Shown here one piece after another: positions 34,314 to 47,500 of a stretch of 64,000 nucleotides of DNA. Position numbers and translations under genes: made by a program. Below the pieces are notes generated by a model. The model did no database searches, was not told the origin of the DNA, and worked only from the letters and a program-made list of their open reading frames with translations. Each line of letters starts with the position of its first letter. The stretch's first letter is position 1. Source of the stretch: Sipunculus nudus (Eukaryota > Annelida > Sipuncula > Golfingiida > Sipunculidae); contig CM049310.1 in the NCBI GenBank assembly GCA_026874595.1, positions 52,158,558 to 52,222,557 on the forward strand, written 5' to 3'.

Positions 34314-37300
34314 CTGTCTCTGTTCACGAAATGTCGAAGTTCAAAGTCCTAACTTGGGTCAGGTGTTGGCGGAAGAACTGTCTTCAAACGGTAGCTTTTG
34401 CCAATTTACTGGCGACTAAATAACTGTTTTTTTTTTTAGTTTTTTTTTCAGGCCTGGGGTGAAATTAAGATATAGTGACGTGCAGCGTAGCATTATATCT
34501 CAAATGGACGCTTCCCGCAGAATTAATAACGTTCCTCAAGACCGCCCAGAAGACTTTGGAGCTATTTTAAATTAACCGAGTCTGGAACTGCCATTACCCT
34601 TGCCTGCTTAAATTATTCAGATAATGTAAAAAAAGGTATCCTTAAATTTTCTTTCTGTAAAAATCCGAGATGGAGCTACAGTCTCTCAGGCAAGGCGTGC
34701 GCCAGTCGGACAGAGTTAAGATCACATAATTTAAACTTTAAGAGTGAGATTAGCGCTTGTAGACTTCCGTTGTATGTTTAATAATTCGTGGTTTGGGGTC
34801 TATGGAGGCTTTATAAGGACGAGTAAATCGAAAAGAGACGTTACCGATAGGAAACGAAAAGAAAAACGATAATGTATAGAGCGAATACTTTACAAATAAA
34901 ATGAAAATACAAGAAAGAAGGACCTGAAATAAATCCTCCTGAGACCCACTAAAGAATAGGTCCAGATGGGTTTGACGACTTCATTAACGGTGCAATTGAC
35001 AGGGCCAAGGAACTCCGGAACCACGCTGGTATCAACTTTAAACATGGACAGGATAAGAAGTTCTTATCACTTTGATGATTGATTAGGTAATATCTGAAAA
35101 AAAAGAAAAAAGGGAAGAAGCACTAAACCTGAATCCTAAAAGACAGCGGGGGTGGTGATTGGTAAAAAAGAGGAAGCTTATTTCATCTTATTTTCAATAA
35201 AAATGTGTAGCTCAAGGATGGGGTGACCTGCCGACGTCATTGCTGTATTATATATTACTACTTAATATGTCATAATATTTCTTGATATGAAATTACTTTT
35301 GTATTTGCTTAGGCAGCTTTTTTATATGTGTAACCTCTATCATCATTAATTTTTATATATTTAAAAATAATGAATAATATGAAGTGATTGGAAGTGGATA
35401 TTTCAAGAAAATGAGAAGAATTTAAGCCTGATCCAATAAAAGAACGAGGTAATTGGTGCATATGTGTTTACGATTTATGGCAATGAGACAAACTTATATC
35501 CGAGTAATGTTTAATTGGCTAATAACTATACCCGTATAGATATTGACATTTAAATCTCTGACCTACAGGGTTGTTCCAACTGTACTTCAATTAATGTGAC
35601 ATATTTCATTGCTCATTTCTTTCAAAGACTATGTGTAATATGTCCCCTTGTGAAAATAAAGCAAACCCTGATAATAAAATGTAATCTGATATTTAACTCT
35701 TGGTTGTTAATTATCTTGATTCAACGCAGTGCTTTCGAATGAAGGTAAATAATAAATAGATATTTCCAATCACCGAGCGATCATTGACGCAAGCATCAGT
35801 TTAGCTCAGCCCTCCAAAAGAATGCAAAGGGGAGGGAGGGTTGTTTTAATACCGTATATTTTCACAAAGGAAATGAGTGTCCCTCTGTCCAGGACACCAA
35901 AAAACGTGATTTGTTCGTCCCATGCCTTGTTACGGTTTTTTTCCCGATTCTTACCATTGTTAACCGCAGCCAGGGTACTGATATATTGTGGACCGCATCG
36001 GAAATAAGCGACCCGGTTTCGGAGAAGTGATGTATATCATAACACATGCAAGTATTGAAGATAACAGACGATAGTTTCCTCCCCATATCGCCCAGTATAT
36101 TTCATCTTTATCGCCCCATAGATCTTCTGGGGTTTCTTGACTGTCAACCAAAGCGCCCCTATGTGATGACGCGCGGGTTTTACGGGGGCTTTCGACCTGG
36201 AAATGGTCAAGCTCGGATATTTAACAGATGTAGGGGGTTTACTGGGGTAAACTTCAAAATAATGGCGTTCTGGATTGAAATACTTCATTACTTGTCATCA
36301 TGTGTTTGAGAAGTCCCAGGACGGCCGGGTGATCTCAGAATAAACATTGTTTTAGTTGTGACACAGTAGGTTGATTTATTGTTTATTGCATGGCTTGTGA
36401 CGTCATCGACATAAACCCAGTGTTATTCTACATTAATCTACATTGGTGATATTATGGGAACTAATCACGGAAAAAATCATGTTAACTTTTTTGACAATAA
36501 TGCTGATCATGTCAATGATTATGTTAATATAACGTTTATAATACTTAATAATACTTAAAAGAACCTATGCATGAGCGTAGTAAAGTAAACCATATTTCAG
36601 TTAGAACATAGATAAGTGTGTTCGTGAGAGTAAATGAATTTGAACGTTTTTTATCACAATAATTCCAGAGGACTTTAATATATGGGAAATACCGCTATTT
36701 GATTATTGTTGTTTCATTTAAATGCGAGGAACTCTATTCATTGCAGTAGAATCGTTTCAAAATATTTCCGAAATAAATGAAATACGTAATATGTGTTTGT
36801 ATCCTCTTTTCAGTCAGAACCCTTTGGAACTATAACGACAAATGGTCCATTTATCACATGCCGTGGCAAAATTAAATATTTGGACAGACAGTTAAAAACA
36901 ATGTTTATTGAGAAAATTTAATCTGCCAATGCAAACAGATCGTAAATTAAAAGCGTCAGCGCGGACATGTAGAGGAAAAGCCCCTGAGCTATAGCCTCCT
37001 TCTAATTTAATTTACTTGAGGTCGGCTGGGGCGTAAGGGGGTCTTGCCTGCTGGATTTAGTGATATATCTTGTAAAAAAATATTCAATATCTCACTGAAC
37101 CGAATTTCAGTACGTAGAGGTTAGGTTGTTAGACATTCAAAACATTTTTTGGTATTAAATTAATTAATGCGTGTCTCAATTGTGCTTGGTTTTCGGTTTT
37201 CAAACATAAAATCTCCATTGAACAATTTCTTGTGAATAGGAGGCTTTTAGTAACGCGAAACTCTATGTCATATTTCAGCTTTTCTATACTCTCGCGAAAT

Positions 37301-40147
37301 GTCTATTAAAATCTGGAAGACTGTGTCCTTTACATATTCCTGGATTCTGAGTTTATAAAAATATATTCTCACCACAAACAATTGCCACCTGGATGATTAT
37401 GACTCCGGCGTCGAAACCAAATACAAATATATTCACACTTTTAACATTTAACAAATATCGACAGATATAAGAAATCAGTCCACTACCATATTGTGTCACT
37501 AACTATTTTTATCCACTTGAAATATTCATCATATTTCGTTCTTTTTTTCCCGTGACATTCGCATCATGCTTGGATTTTTAATATTTTTATCTCACAAAAA
37601 TGATAAAGGTTTCTGTTTAAGTTTTGAGCTTTTTCGTAAGCACGGCATATCTTCAGTGTCGTAGTTTTATGGAGACTGACAACATTATTTTACTTTGAAT
37701 TAAAATTCAGATTTAAAATCTGGTCTGTCAAATATATATGGTCAAATGATATTAAAAACGGCTATATACGATGGGGAAGTTAGATCTTAATCAGTGTGAT
37801 CTCTTATGCAGGTAGCTGTAATCACCGGTAGTGTTATAAAAAATCCTTGATACAAATATAATGAAAGATTCATTCTACCATTAAAAAATGATTATAATAT
37901 ATCTCAACCAATGAATACAGATGTTCGAATCGTTTTAAAAATCACTACAACGCCGGAAGTGGAATAGTGATTGACGGTCTTCGTGTTTTTAGATACAGAT
38001 AGGCACATATAACCCTAAATTTAATACACCGACATAATCCAAAGCATATTTGTCAATTAGATACAACAATTAGCGAGGCGCCAGTTTTGTTTAATTTACA
38101 CTCGCAAGTCCACCTGTTTCCGGTCTCAAAGGATAAGTGAATTTGATAATTTCCACGTGATACGACCCTGTTTGGTTGGACAAAACCGTCCCTGTTGGGA
38201 AGGCCGAGATGCATGGCGCCAGTGTTGAAAGTAAAAGCTGACATTATAGATGTGTATATTTTATGTCATCTAATGATCTTACTAACGGTGAATTTGATTA
38301 ATGCATAATAACTGATTAATATATCACTGAGTTTGCATGACGGGGTTTACGTTCCATCAGGCTTTGTGGTTGATAAGTCGTTTGATGTTACCTGATATGT
38401 GTGATGCATGATGTAGAAAACTACAAAACCAAGGCGAAAGATATCTGAATGAAACACGTCAGCTGCCGATCCATCAATTTGTATTTATAAAAAAAGCCGC
38501 TTTCTTTCTTTCTGGTTTGAAATGAGCCCTGATTCCACTATATAAGTTTGTTTTAAAGTCATATTGCTCTGGCGCTCGCTCTAATCTGCTAAAAAAGGTA
38601 TACCTGTTTGAGCGAGGTCACTTCGTCCAATAAAACAGAATATTTGATGAAGAAGAATCCCTCATAATATGAAAGAGAGCGGAAGCATAAAGAATTATTT
38701 AGATATTCAACACAAAAGGTTAACGAAGCTAGGGTTACATATCATAGGCTATCATATGCTCTTCCTCCAGATTTTTATTTTTTTTTTAAACATTAACCCA
38801 TATTAATCCCTGCATGTTCACCGACCAACTAATTAACATTTTCCATCAACCTTTTTTTACGCTACAGCAATTATAATTTTTATAGGTATTCTTGTTTTAA
38901 TTTCGTGTTTTTTTAAAGGTTGCATTTGACATGGGTCAGCTTGGTCAAACAGTTTGACTGATATTCATGAGTTGGGGTACGCCATTTGTTTTTTTTTTTT
39001 AATCATTCATTAAGTTCAGGTGTGCCGCACTTGATCTGTATAATACGTCTCCGTTAAAAATAAATTATTGGTTGACCTGGTGCCCAACATCTCACTAGGA
39101 GAGATAATAAACAAACAAGTATTTCAGGCCAATCTCACTTTTTTCATTCCGATAGAATTTTCCTCCTAAAACTGGCGAAATGAAGACAGTCGCATTGTTT
39201 TTTTCCAAATCATTATATACGCCGGCGCAGGACCCCTCGTATTTTAGTTATAGTGAATATAGACTTTTAAAACAAGAAGCGAAAAAAAACTAACAGGACC
39301 AAAACCATTACGTGTTTGTGAACTTTGAAATATGTGAAAGAACACGTAAACTTTGAAATATGTGAAAGTAAAAGTAAAAATACTTATTCCCCGTGTTTTT
39401 TTTTTGCCTCAGATCATTGATGAGTACCCGGTTTCATGCTTCTTTAGAAGAAATCAAGTAGGGGATTTCTGTGACATCTGAGAAATGAAATTAGATGCCT
39501 GGTAAAATGGAAGTCGTCATGCTATATATTCAGGTCTGTTCCACTTTCTTTTGAGCTGGCGTACATGTTACTACATTCGCTATCTATTTGCAGCGGACAA
39601 ACCATCTCTGAAAATATTATAAGAAAAACAAAAGGTCTTCATCGTGACCTCATCAACACTTTTCCTGTCTATCCTTCGTGTTGATGACGATGATACATCT
39701 TTATATCACCCAAGGAGAACGCTTAAAGAGTCATTTCCGATATCTGACGCCTGATATCAAAGATAATTCATTTTTTCCTAAAAAAGATATAGAAGAAAAG
39801 TTTCAATAATTATTAGCGGAATTGGTGGGTTGTTTGGTGCCAATAAATACATACATTGGACCTCAATGTCCCTGAAATCGCTAAAGTAAAAATGTTTATG
39901 CTTTAATTCATGATAGGTAAATTCAATAAAGCACTTGAAAGTTTCGAGATTTAAGAGAAGAAATCAATAAACGGAAATGAAATTAACACAAATGTTAATT
40001 TTATTGTTTATTATATTATAAAGACTGCAACAATTCATCAAAACGAACTACGCATTGCATAAAATATGACATAATATTATTCATTCTATCTTTAGAAATC
40101 CACAATAAAGTAAAAGGATATATAAATAAAGAGACTGTTTTGAAGGG
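34314..40147. other. 5.8 kb quiet AT-rich DNA
   Basis: This is the longest stretch without a recognised repeat or gene. Frames at 35822-36309 overlap on both strands in a slightly GC-richer patch and show no motif. A 20-bp word (AACTTTGAAATATGTGAAAG) is duplicated at 39321 and 39348. A minus-strand frame at 38053-38244 starts at ATG and has no recognised domain. Confidence 0.5.
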
Positions 40148-40184
40148 TTATCTGAAATCGTATGAGGTATTCTGAACTCGTTTG

Positions 40185-40250
40185 AACGTTACCCCGGGGT
40201 AACCTACGATTTCATGTCACCTCTCTGTAATCTGAATTAGCTGCACCTTG
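40185..40250 (-). repeat. AGATTACCCC/GGTAA motif, copy 1 (inverted)
   Basis: The sequence around 40208-40247 contains GATTTCATGT, a CCTCTCTGTAATCTGAATTA word and CTGCACC. Its complement matches the copies at 41178 and 43564. It is preceded by the palindromic word GTTACCCCGGGGTAAC (about 40189-40204). Confidence 0.55.
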
Positions 40251-41175
40251 GCGGTTGGGAAATTGTCTCTCATTTGACGCGACCTTGGCGATTATCGATC
40301 GGTTTGCTATTATCACTTGAACTATAGGGTATTTTCTCAGGTAAGTCACCCTACGTTACAGTACACAGCTCGGCGTTTGACAAACACCTAACATAAAAAG
40401 GGGATACAGGCCGTCTTTTTCATCCTTTGAGCAAGTATAAATACTACAGCCACAACATATGGGTGCAACAATTCTAACGTCTGCGTCGGTTTGCGGCCAT
40501 AAGGAGAAGAAAGACCTCGGATTTTTTTAGGAACTAATTCACCTTACCAACAGTAAGATAGAACTACACCACGGACTGGGCACGTGAACATTCTTCTGAG
40601 GTAAAATATAGCGGTGTGTCGTCAGTCCTTCCGTGAATGACGACTCGCCGCCATTGGGACTCTTGACCCGGGGCGTCCCCAGTTCATTCAGTCGTCAGAG
40701 TTTCGCTCTTCCGTTTAAATAACCCAACAGTTAGAAGCTAAAACCAAAGGGGTTATTAATAAGTTAAACCCGCTTTTTCCTATAGTATTAGTTTAAGACA
40801 GAATAGCCTTCAGCAACACTTCTGCGACATGTCGATGCACATATTATGGTAAGACAAGCGTACACTTAGAACTTCATTATCAAATTGATTGGATGAGCAC
40901 GTCTGTGGGACAGACCCCGAGGAAACCCCGGTGTGTTTTTTTTTTGTTCGTTTTAGTTACAGTCGTGCAGACAGTTCGTTTCCATGGTGCGGTTATTCTT
41001 TTAAGATTCTGATGAAAAGGTGGCCGGTACCAAATATGGATGTTCAGTTGATACATTAAAACTCATATTAAGAAAAGAATTGTAAAAGAAGACAGCGTCT
41101 TAACTGGTGGAAGACTCTCGTGACTATAATCTCTTAAACACGCTGTAGCGATTTCATATTGCCCTGTTTCATCGA

Positions 41176-41262
41176 AAATCTAATTCAGATTACCCCTGGT
41201 GGTAAAATGAAATCGATTGATTACACCCTTCTACAGTTTCAGATTACCACCTTAAAACTGTT
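41176..41262 (+). repeat. AGATTACCCC/GGTAA motif, copy 2
   Basis: CTAATTCAGATTACCCCTGG followed by GGTAAAATGAAATCG matches the complement of copy 1. A second, shorter TTTCAGATTACCACC word follows near 41238. Confidence 0.55.
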
Positions 41263-41974
41263 GTTTCTTTACTTTAAGTTTTTATAAATACTTTTTTTAG
41301 ATTTCTCAAATTAAGTTTGATCTTTGTGATCTTATGTTTGCATGGTATATGTCATGCCCTTTGGTGAAGTTTATGAGTCAATATAAATATAATTAACAAT
41401 ATACGGTCTACTCCCGTTTATTCGCCATCGAGGTTTACGGCGTCATGTGCAAATGTTATGTGTTTATATACAATGACAACTAAGTTTTGGTGCTACATGA
41501 ATATGTATATGAATTAATACACAACACAGATGAGCAAAACAGTTTAATTCCTTTCTTTTCTTTATTTACAAAGAGTAGCAGTATCATGAATACACTAAGG
41601 TCAATTCAGTATGTCTGTCATGAAATGGATCGTGTCATTTTGTTTTATTTCCATTTCTCGAATTAACTGCATCGAATTAGCTGTATATTTGTATTTGTTG
41701 AGCGAAAAATGACGCGCCGGTCAGAGCATTGTTTCTTTAAACAATGGCCGCTGTCAACGACAATTAGGTGAGAGCATTGAAGGCCTTTGTTAAATCGCTT
41801 AGGGATCTAGTTAGGCCTTTTTTTTTAAAAAAAGTGATCTCTTAAGAATTACATTTGTTTGTTCCCATGCAGCCTATTTAGTATTCAGAGTGCTAATGAA
41901 TAAAGATGGGCCATATTAGGATAAGCATGCGATTCATTGTATTCGTCTAATGAATATAAATAAGCCTGCAGGGT

Positions 41975-42030
41975 AGAAGGGTATTTAAGGACGTGCAGAC
42001 GATAATTCAGGGGTCAGACACAAAATGGAG
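41975..42030 (+). promoter_or_regulatory. possible TATA-type promoter before the minisatellite
   Basis: GGTATTTAAGG near 41979-41989 lies about 40 bp before ACAAAATGG (ATG at 42024). The spacing fits a TATA box, start site and short leader. The downstream frame closes after 15 codons, so this may be fortuitous or may belong to a decayed gene. Confidence 0.2.
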
Positions 42031-42049
42031 CCAGCAGAGACACGAAGTG

Positions 42050-42545
42050 CCGTCCGCCCAAGTGACCAGTGAGGAGCTGTCCATTGATGTGCCGCTGACC
42101 ATTGAGGTGCTGTCTAGTGAGATGCCGCTGCCCAGTGACCAGTGAGCTGCTGTCCAATGAGGTGCCGCCGCCCAGTTACCAGTGAGGTGTTGTCTACCGA
42201 TGTGCTGTCCGACGAGGTGCTGTCTGGCGAGGCACTGTCCATCGAGCTGTGTCCAGCGAGGTGCTGTCCGGAAAGGTGCTGACCAGCGAGGTGCTGTCCA
42301 GAGAGGTGCTGTCCCGCGAGGTGCCGCTGCCCAGTGACCAGTGAGGTGCTGTCAAGTGAGGTGCCGTTGCCAAGTGACAGTGATGTGCTGTACTGAGATG
42401 TGCCGCTGCCCAGCGAGGCGATTCCAGTGAGGTGGTGTCAAGTGAGGTCAAGTGAGGTGCTGCCAGCAGTTGTTCAATGAGGCGCTGCCAGCGGATGTTT
42501 AGTGAGGTGCTTCCAGAGGGTGTGAAGTGAGATGCTGCCAGCCGG
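42050..42545 (+). repeat. 15-bp minisatellite, GAGGTGCTGTCCAGY unit
   Basis: Roughly 25-30 degenerate copies of GAGGTGCTGTCCAGY occur in tandem. Many are exactly 15 bp, and a longer GAGGTGCCGCTGCCCAGTGACCAGT variant is interspersed. Read on the plus strand in the unit's own frame, 42182-42245 gives a pentapeptide repeat of the form (E/D)-V-L-S-x. A one-base loss near 42246 and TGA codons in CAGTGA break it. Upstream is a TATTTAAG box near 41980 and an ATG in good context at 42024. The ATG frame reads only 15 codons before TGA, so no intact protein is supported. Confidence 0.8.
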
Positions 42546-43032
42546 GGTCTAGAATCAGCAGTACAAGAGGTCTAGAGACTGTTAGAGACTCTGTGCTTTC
42601 ACTAAAGTTATAATTAATTTGATACCAGTGTATCTAGTGAAGGGCAACAGACTGGAAACAGATCTGGTGGGTCATTGTGAACTCTGTATCTTTCATGTTC
42701 TTTTAATATACTATTGATGTTTAAACCGCTGACTTGTGAGTTGTTGTGTGGCTGAGAACTGTTGAGTGCGCCATCAACACTACCCAATCTCTACTTTTCA
42801 ACGTTGAACCAAAGGCAACCCGGTCCGTCACTTGGTAAGGGAAACCTTTTCCCAAGGGCACCAGAAAGGGGAAACTATCGGGTGACCATGTCAATGATAC
42901 CATAAAAGTCGGGTTACGTCTAAGAACATATTTACAGTATTTACAAAGTATTTTCTTGATCAATCAAGAAAACGCACTACACAAAGTTAAAAAAACATGT
43001 GAGCGAAGCCTGCTTGCTCTCCCTTGACCTGA

Positions 43033-43260
43033 GTGACATTATCCTTTTTCCCTTTGGTTACACGCATCAGTGTCCGATTCGTGACCATGCCTGGAGCTTT
43101 CAAAGAAATTCAGGACTCATCGAAGAGCCTTGAATGCCTCCTGCGATGTTTTATGGTCGGACTACTTCCGGCTCATTTGCAGGGTCTTGGGGGTCGACTG
43201 TTGCGTCGTCAAGAACAACTCATTAGAATGAGTCGGCAAACCAGCCGACCGGCACGGTAG
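43033..43260 (+). other. unassigned 75-codon frame
   Basis: The plus-strand frame includes MPGAFKEIQDSSKSLECLL from an internal ATG near 43087 and an arginine-rich end (RLLRRQEQLIRMSRQ). No domain is recognised. It lies inside the 40.2-43.6 kb interval bounded by inverted motif copies, so it could be a coding remnant of an element, but nothing shows that directly. Confidence 0.15.
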
Positions 43261-43563
43261 AAGTGAAACTCTCTGGAGCATGGCCTGCCGCCAAGCTCAC
43301 TCACATTAAAAAACTGGCGAAAGGCGGTTTCCGGGCATAATGTTTGAAAGCGCATGACGGATAGCCATTTTGGCGGATAAAAGAGATAAATATAGAAGGT
43401 AAATCGGGAATTTGTGAATTGTTGGCGAAGGGCGAGTTTGGTGGATAAACGAATGGTTAATTGAAACAATATATCCTGAGTTGAAAGCATAGGAATTTAC
43501 TTTTGAGTTAAGCCAGCGAGGGGGAACGCGAAACCGTACGGGGGTACCTGGAATTAGGTACAG

Positions 43564-43625
43564 ATTTCAGATTACCGAGGGGTAACATGAAACGGGTTAA
43601 CCTGAAGTCTTTACCTCGGTGGTTA
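43564..43625 (+). repeat. AGATTACCCC/GGTAA motif, copy 3
   Basis: GATTTCAGATTACCGAGGGG, then TAACATGAAACGGG, aligns with copy 2 and, inverted, with copy 1 at 40185. The outer copies therefore face each other across about 3.4 kb. Confidence 0.55.
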
Positions 43626-45090
43626 TAAGGGAGTGTTAGCTATACTGCTGATTCGTAGATTATTAATAATCTATCTTTCTTCATACTCACGGATTTCGTG
43701 ACCAGAAGTAATCGCTATATTTTGCGTGATATCTCGAGACACCATCTGCCCATGCCGGAAACTGAAAGTTACGGAAGGCATCCCAAATTAGGATGTCTGC
43801 TTGGGGTGACATCATTTCAGAGAAATAGGCATGAGGGAACTGGCGCGTTTTTAGTGCCTTGAGCTAGAAAGCAGCCAAAGAACACATTCATACCTCCGCC
43901 AACATTCTGGATAACCAGATTAGGAATACTATCAGGATATTGTTCAAACTTTGATGTGTACTACATAAGTAAGTGAAATAGACTAATGTGTTTCATGGTT
44001 CACCATTTCCATCGTTGTTCCATGGTAAACCATGTTGCCTCCATAATAAAATGGTTTGTTGCTTTGGGATAACTATCGAAATAGGCATCCACAGGGGGCG
44101 CCAGAGGCATGCTTAAACTTCCGGTAATGTATTCGTACACTAAATGATGGTCATGAAAAGTCAAGTCTTACATTTGTGACGTAACAAAAACCATAAACTA
44201 TAAATTGTAATTAAAGTCTCTAAAAAAATACATAGTAAAATGGCCACAAGTATTATACAATTTATTGTACTGCAAGAAGTTAAATTTGCCCTGAAGCCAT
44301 ATACCTTTAGTTAATATCCTTCTTCAAGCTACCATTTCCATATCGTCAATATTATAATTGACGATGGTCGCACTGGGCTTTTTCACGGAACTTCTCTCTG
44401 TGGTCACGATTCGAATATGCAGCCACGTTTTATGGTCTTGAACTGACGAGAATGATGTGAAGTGTGGAAGTGTGTCCTAAGGGGGGCCATGCTCCTTTTT
44501 GCTCCAGAGATATTTCAAATTATTTTATGAAGTGGCTATCGCCAGTTGTTAGCTACTTCGATTGAAGTCAGAATGGAATTTGTCAATCAGAATCAAGGCC
44601 TTAGGCCCTCCATTGGGTACCAATGACATCAACAATCAAGAATAAACTTATATTGCCTTATCATTGTTAATACACAATTTATCTTTAAACATGTTAATCC
44701 TATGCCCTGTGGAACCAATGTCAGCCTGTCACGGGTGTTTTGTTTTATTTATCATCTATTAATATTCAAACAGTTTAGCCAGTCTTCTTTAAATTGAAGG
44801 CTCATCTAACGTATTTTTGATAAATCTTAACTGGTCTTCAACTGTAAAATAATGAACGAATGGGGAAATTAGTGTAGGGATATTGAGAATTTTATCGTGA
44901 GAATATGAAATTCCTGTTTGGTGTCAAATTATTCAGGCTTTTATAACACCATTTTATAGTTGTACCTTCCAACAGGAATGGCACATTTAACTAAACTACC
45001 ACTTCTGCAATTCTTGATGTGAATATATATGTAAATACACGGAATGAGATGACATTAATGCAAATCATGTTGGTATTTCACTTTAATAAG
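43626..45090. other. 1.5 kb, no gene called
   Basis: Near 44090 the words ACAGGGGGCGCCAGAGG form a CTCF-core-like site. I see no frame of interest and no known repeat. Confidence 0.45.
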
Positions 45091-45378
45091 CTAGAGTGGG
45101 TAATAACTGTGCATTCGGTTCTTTGATGTAACAGAATTACATACTGACATTACCAATGACGCGAACGCAATTAGCAAACCAAGGTTAGGGCTACCATTAT
45201 TATTTGCACGAGCTAACCTCCGGGCGTGAACCGGAGAGCTAAACTTGGTGCATTCCTCAGTACCTGAACAATCGTTTACACCGTGCAAATTCGCAGAGCT
45301 GGTATCTACAGCAAATAACTCTACAATATAAAACAGTTCCCCTGTCTTTAATACCATCCAGCCCGAATTACTTGTCAT
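45091..45378 (-). CDS. unassigned 95-codon frame with hydrophobic segment
   Basis: The minus-strand frame starts at ATG (complement of 45376-45378) and ends at TAG just inside 45091. It contains two cysteines in VNDCSGTEEC (about residues 34-43) and a hydrophobic stretch, NLGLLIAFASLVMSVC (about 65-80), that could be a membrane segment. The DNA is less AT-rich than its surroundings. No signal peptide, domain or splice context is convincing. It might be a small type II membrane protein, an exon or chance. Confidence 0.2.
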   Translation of the reverse strand: MTSNSGWMVLKTGELFYIVELFAVDTSSANLHGVNDCSGTEECTKFSSPVHARRLARANNNGSPNLGLLIAFASLVMSVCNSVTSKNRMHSYYPL

Positions 45379-45704
45379 CCGTGGTCCCCGGACCGTTTAG
45401 ATTATTATTGAAAAATGCAGTTTTTCCCGCCATAGGGTGGGGATAAGTGTCGTTGTTATGTCAGTTTGCGTACAGTTATTTACTGACTGATTAACTAAGT
45501 AAAAAATCCCGTTATATATAAAGATTTTATACATGATATGTCATGGTAAAATTTGTGAATCTTGAAATGAAGAAAAGTCAATAGGTCTATAACATAAAAC
45601 CACGAAACCAACATTCTTTTGACATTTGATATAATGTACATTTTAACACTATATCAAAAGATCACTTGTATGATGATATTTTAAAATATATAAAGTACCT
45701 TTAG

Positions 45705-45754
<50 letters not shown>

Positions 45755-47500
45755 TATATATATATATATTATAGGTACTTTAATGTTTTAATAAGTCATA
45801 ATATATCATACATATCCATACTATATTATACATATAAAGTAACTATAATATGTATATATGTATATATATATTTGTGTATTATAGATAATTTATATGTATG
45901 ATATATTATGTATATATGTATAATATAGTATGGTATATTTTACTATATCATAATAAAAGTAATTTCGTGATGAAGTTTTAAAATATATAGTGAACGTCTA
46001 TTAAGGTGCCTCTTGTCCCAGTCGTGAATAACATTAGCTTCGCTTTCCTCGCTAAGTGTAATGATAAATGTAATCAACACCCTTGTCCTCGCTGCTCACG
46101 CTTTGCCCTCACTGACATCATATTTCATCGGTGATTTAAATGATTCCTGATCGCTGTATTATATTTTATAAAATATCAAATCACGACAATCGGGCTATTA
46201 AATATATCGTATCCACAGGGTGTGGTTCCCAGAGAATAAAAAAAAACACCAGTCCCCCGGCAGGTCACCCATGCACAGTTACAATAAAGGGTCCTCTAGT
46301 ATAATTAGTTAGCTAATTAGACAGACAGAATAATAAGATATCCAGTTGTATAAAAATATCATTCATATTACTTAATTAACGTCCAGGAATAAAGGTTTTG
46401 TAGAAACACGCGTGCAATGAAGTAGGACAGAGTGAGCTTAAGTTCACGATGTATTGGTTATCCATTCCCAGGGATAAGTGAAGTGCGAGAGAAGCACTAG
46501 ACATTTTGTCAGTGTAACTGATGACATAACGGTGGTGTCCTTATCAAACATTTACAATAGCATACAGAAGGACAGCTTCGTTTTTAAACAAATGGTTTAC
46601 TCACCGTGCACGTTGTAGCAAACTGGCTAGCGGACGTTCCCGGAATCAACGTGAGCGGGCACCAATGCATTGTGGGATTGGTATATCCAAACAGACGAAA
46701 ACAGACTAAACAAAAGTGTCAGTTAACGCAAGGCCACTTACAAATGTCAATGCTGATCACGGAACTCACTGGCCTTCAACGTGGCAAGGCAAGTGGGGGC
46801 ATAATAACTCCTAAACGTTGATAAATGTTGTCATGTACGTTGAAGTTATGTCAGCAAACGGCTTCACGATGATTCTGGCGCCAGCAGAATGGGTTCCCGG
46901 CCTTATAACCGTGACGATCTCTTACGTCAAGGAATACATCTACGTAGAAGTAATGTACAGGCGCCCCAGCAGCAACATAGGAGCAGTGAAGGTTAAAATA
47001 AAAGAATTTATTGTGAGTTTTTTTCTCAAAATACAGCAGATGAATATCAATATGCAGAATTAGGGCACTTTTGAGGTATATTGTACCTGCAGGTTATTGA
47101 TAAGCATATTATACTTTAAGAGCCAATGGTCACGTTTTATTTATTTAAACATTTTTTAGATAATTGTGTAAATATATATTATATAGTTCCTAGCAGGACC
47201 CCATTTTATAATTTATTTAAGAAAAATTAATAACATGACTGCAGTAGAAATCTTGTAATGGTTAAATTGGGACAGGTTTTCATTATTGTTTTAATTGAGT
47301 AAATGAATATATGAAACATGTACTAGGTTTTTTTCTGAGCACTCACAAGCAACCCAACACTAGCTTCATCCCAAGTTTATAAATTGCTCTCTTTTGACAT
47401 GAAAACAAATATATCGATTGATAATGGTGAACCTAACATATGAATTTCTTATCTGAGCTGAGAATGCTGTTTGGGTTATTTAAGTACGTAATACAATAAT
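45379..47500. other. 2.1 kb AT-rich DNA, no gene called
   Basis: It includes the (TA)n tract at 45704-45770. At about 45785-45950 the sequence is AT-rich with repeated ATGATATATTAT and ATAATATAGTATGG words that can fold on each other. Adjacent frames at 46606-46821 and 46818-47063 lie in a slightly GC-richer patch without motifs. Confidence 0.45.
45704..45770. repeat. (TA)n microsatellite
   Basis: A TA run broken once by TGTACATA near 45750. Confidence 0.95.

Noticed and set aside
42194-42451. 85-codon minus-strand frame rich in S, T and D
   Set aside because: It translates the reverse of the 15-bp minisatellite. The plus-strand frame is the more regular one and is itself broken.
40148-43625. 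LTR retrotransposon bounded by the repeated AGATTACCCC motif
   Set aside because: The outer copies are inverted rather than direct, only about 40 bp long, and no gag, protease, reverse transcriptase or integrase signature lies between them.
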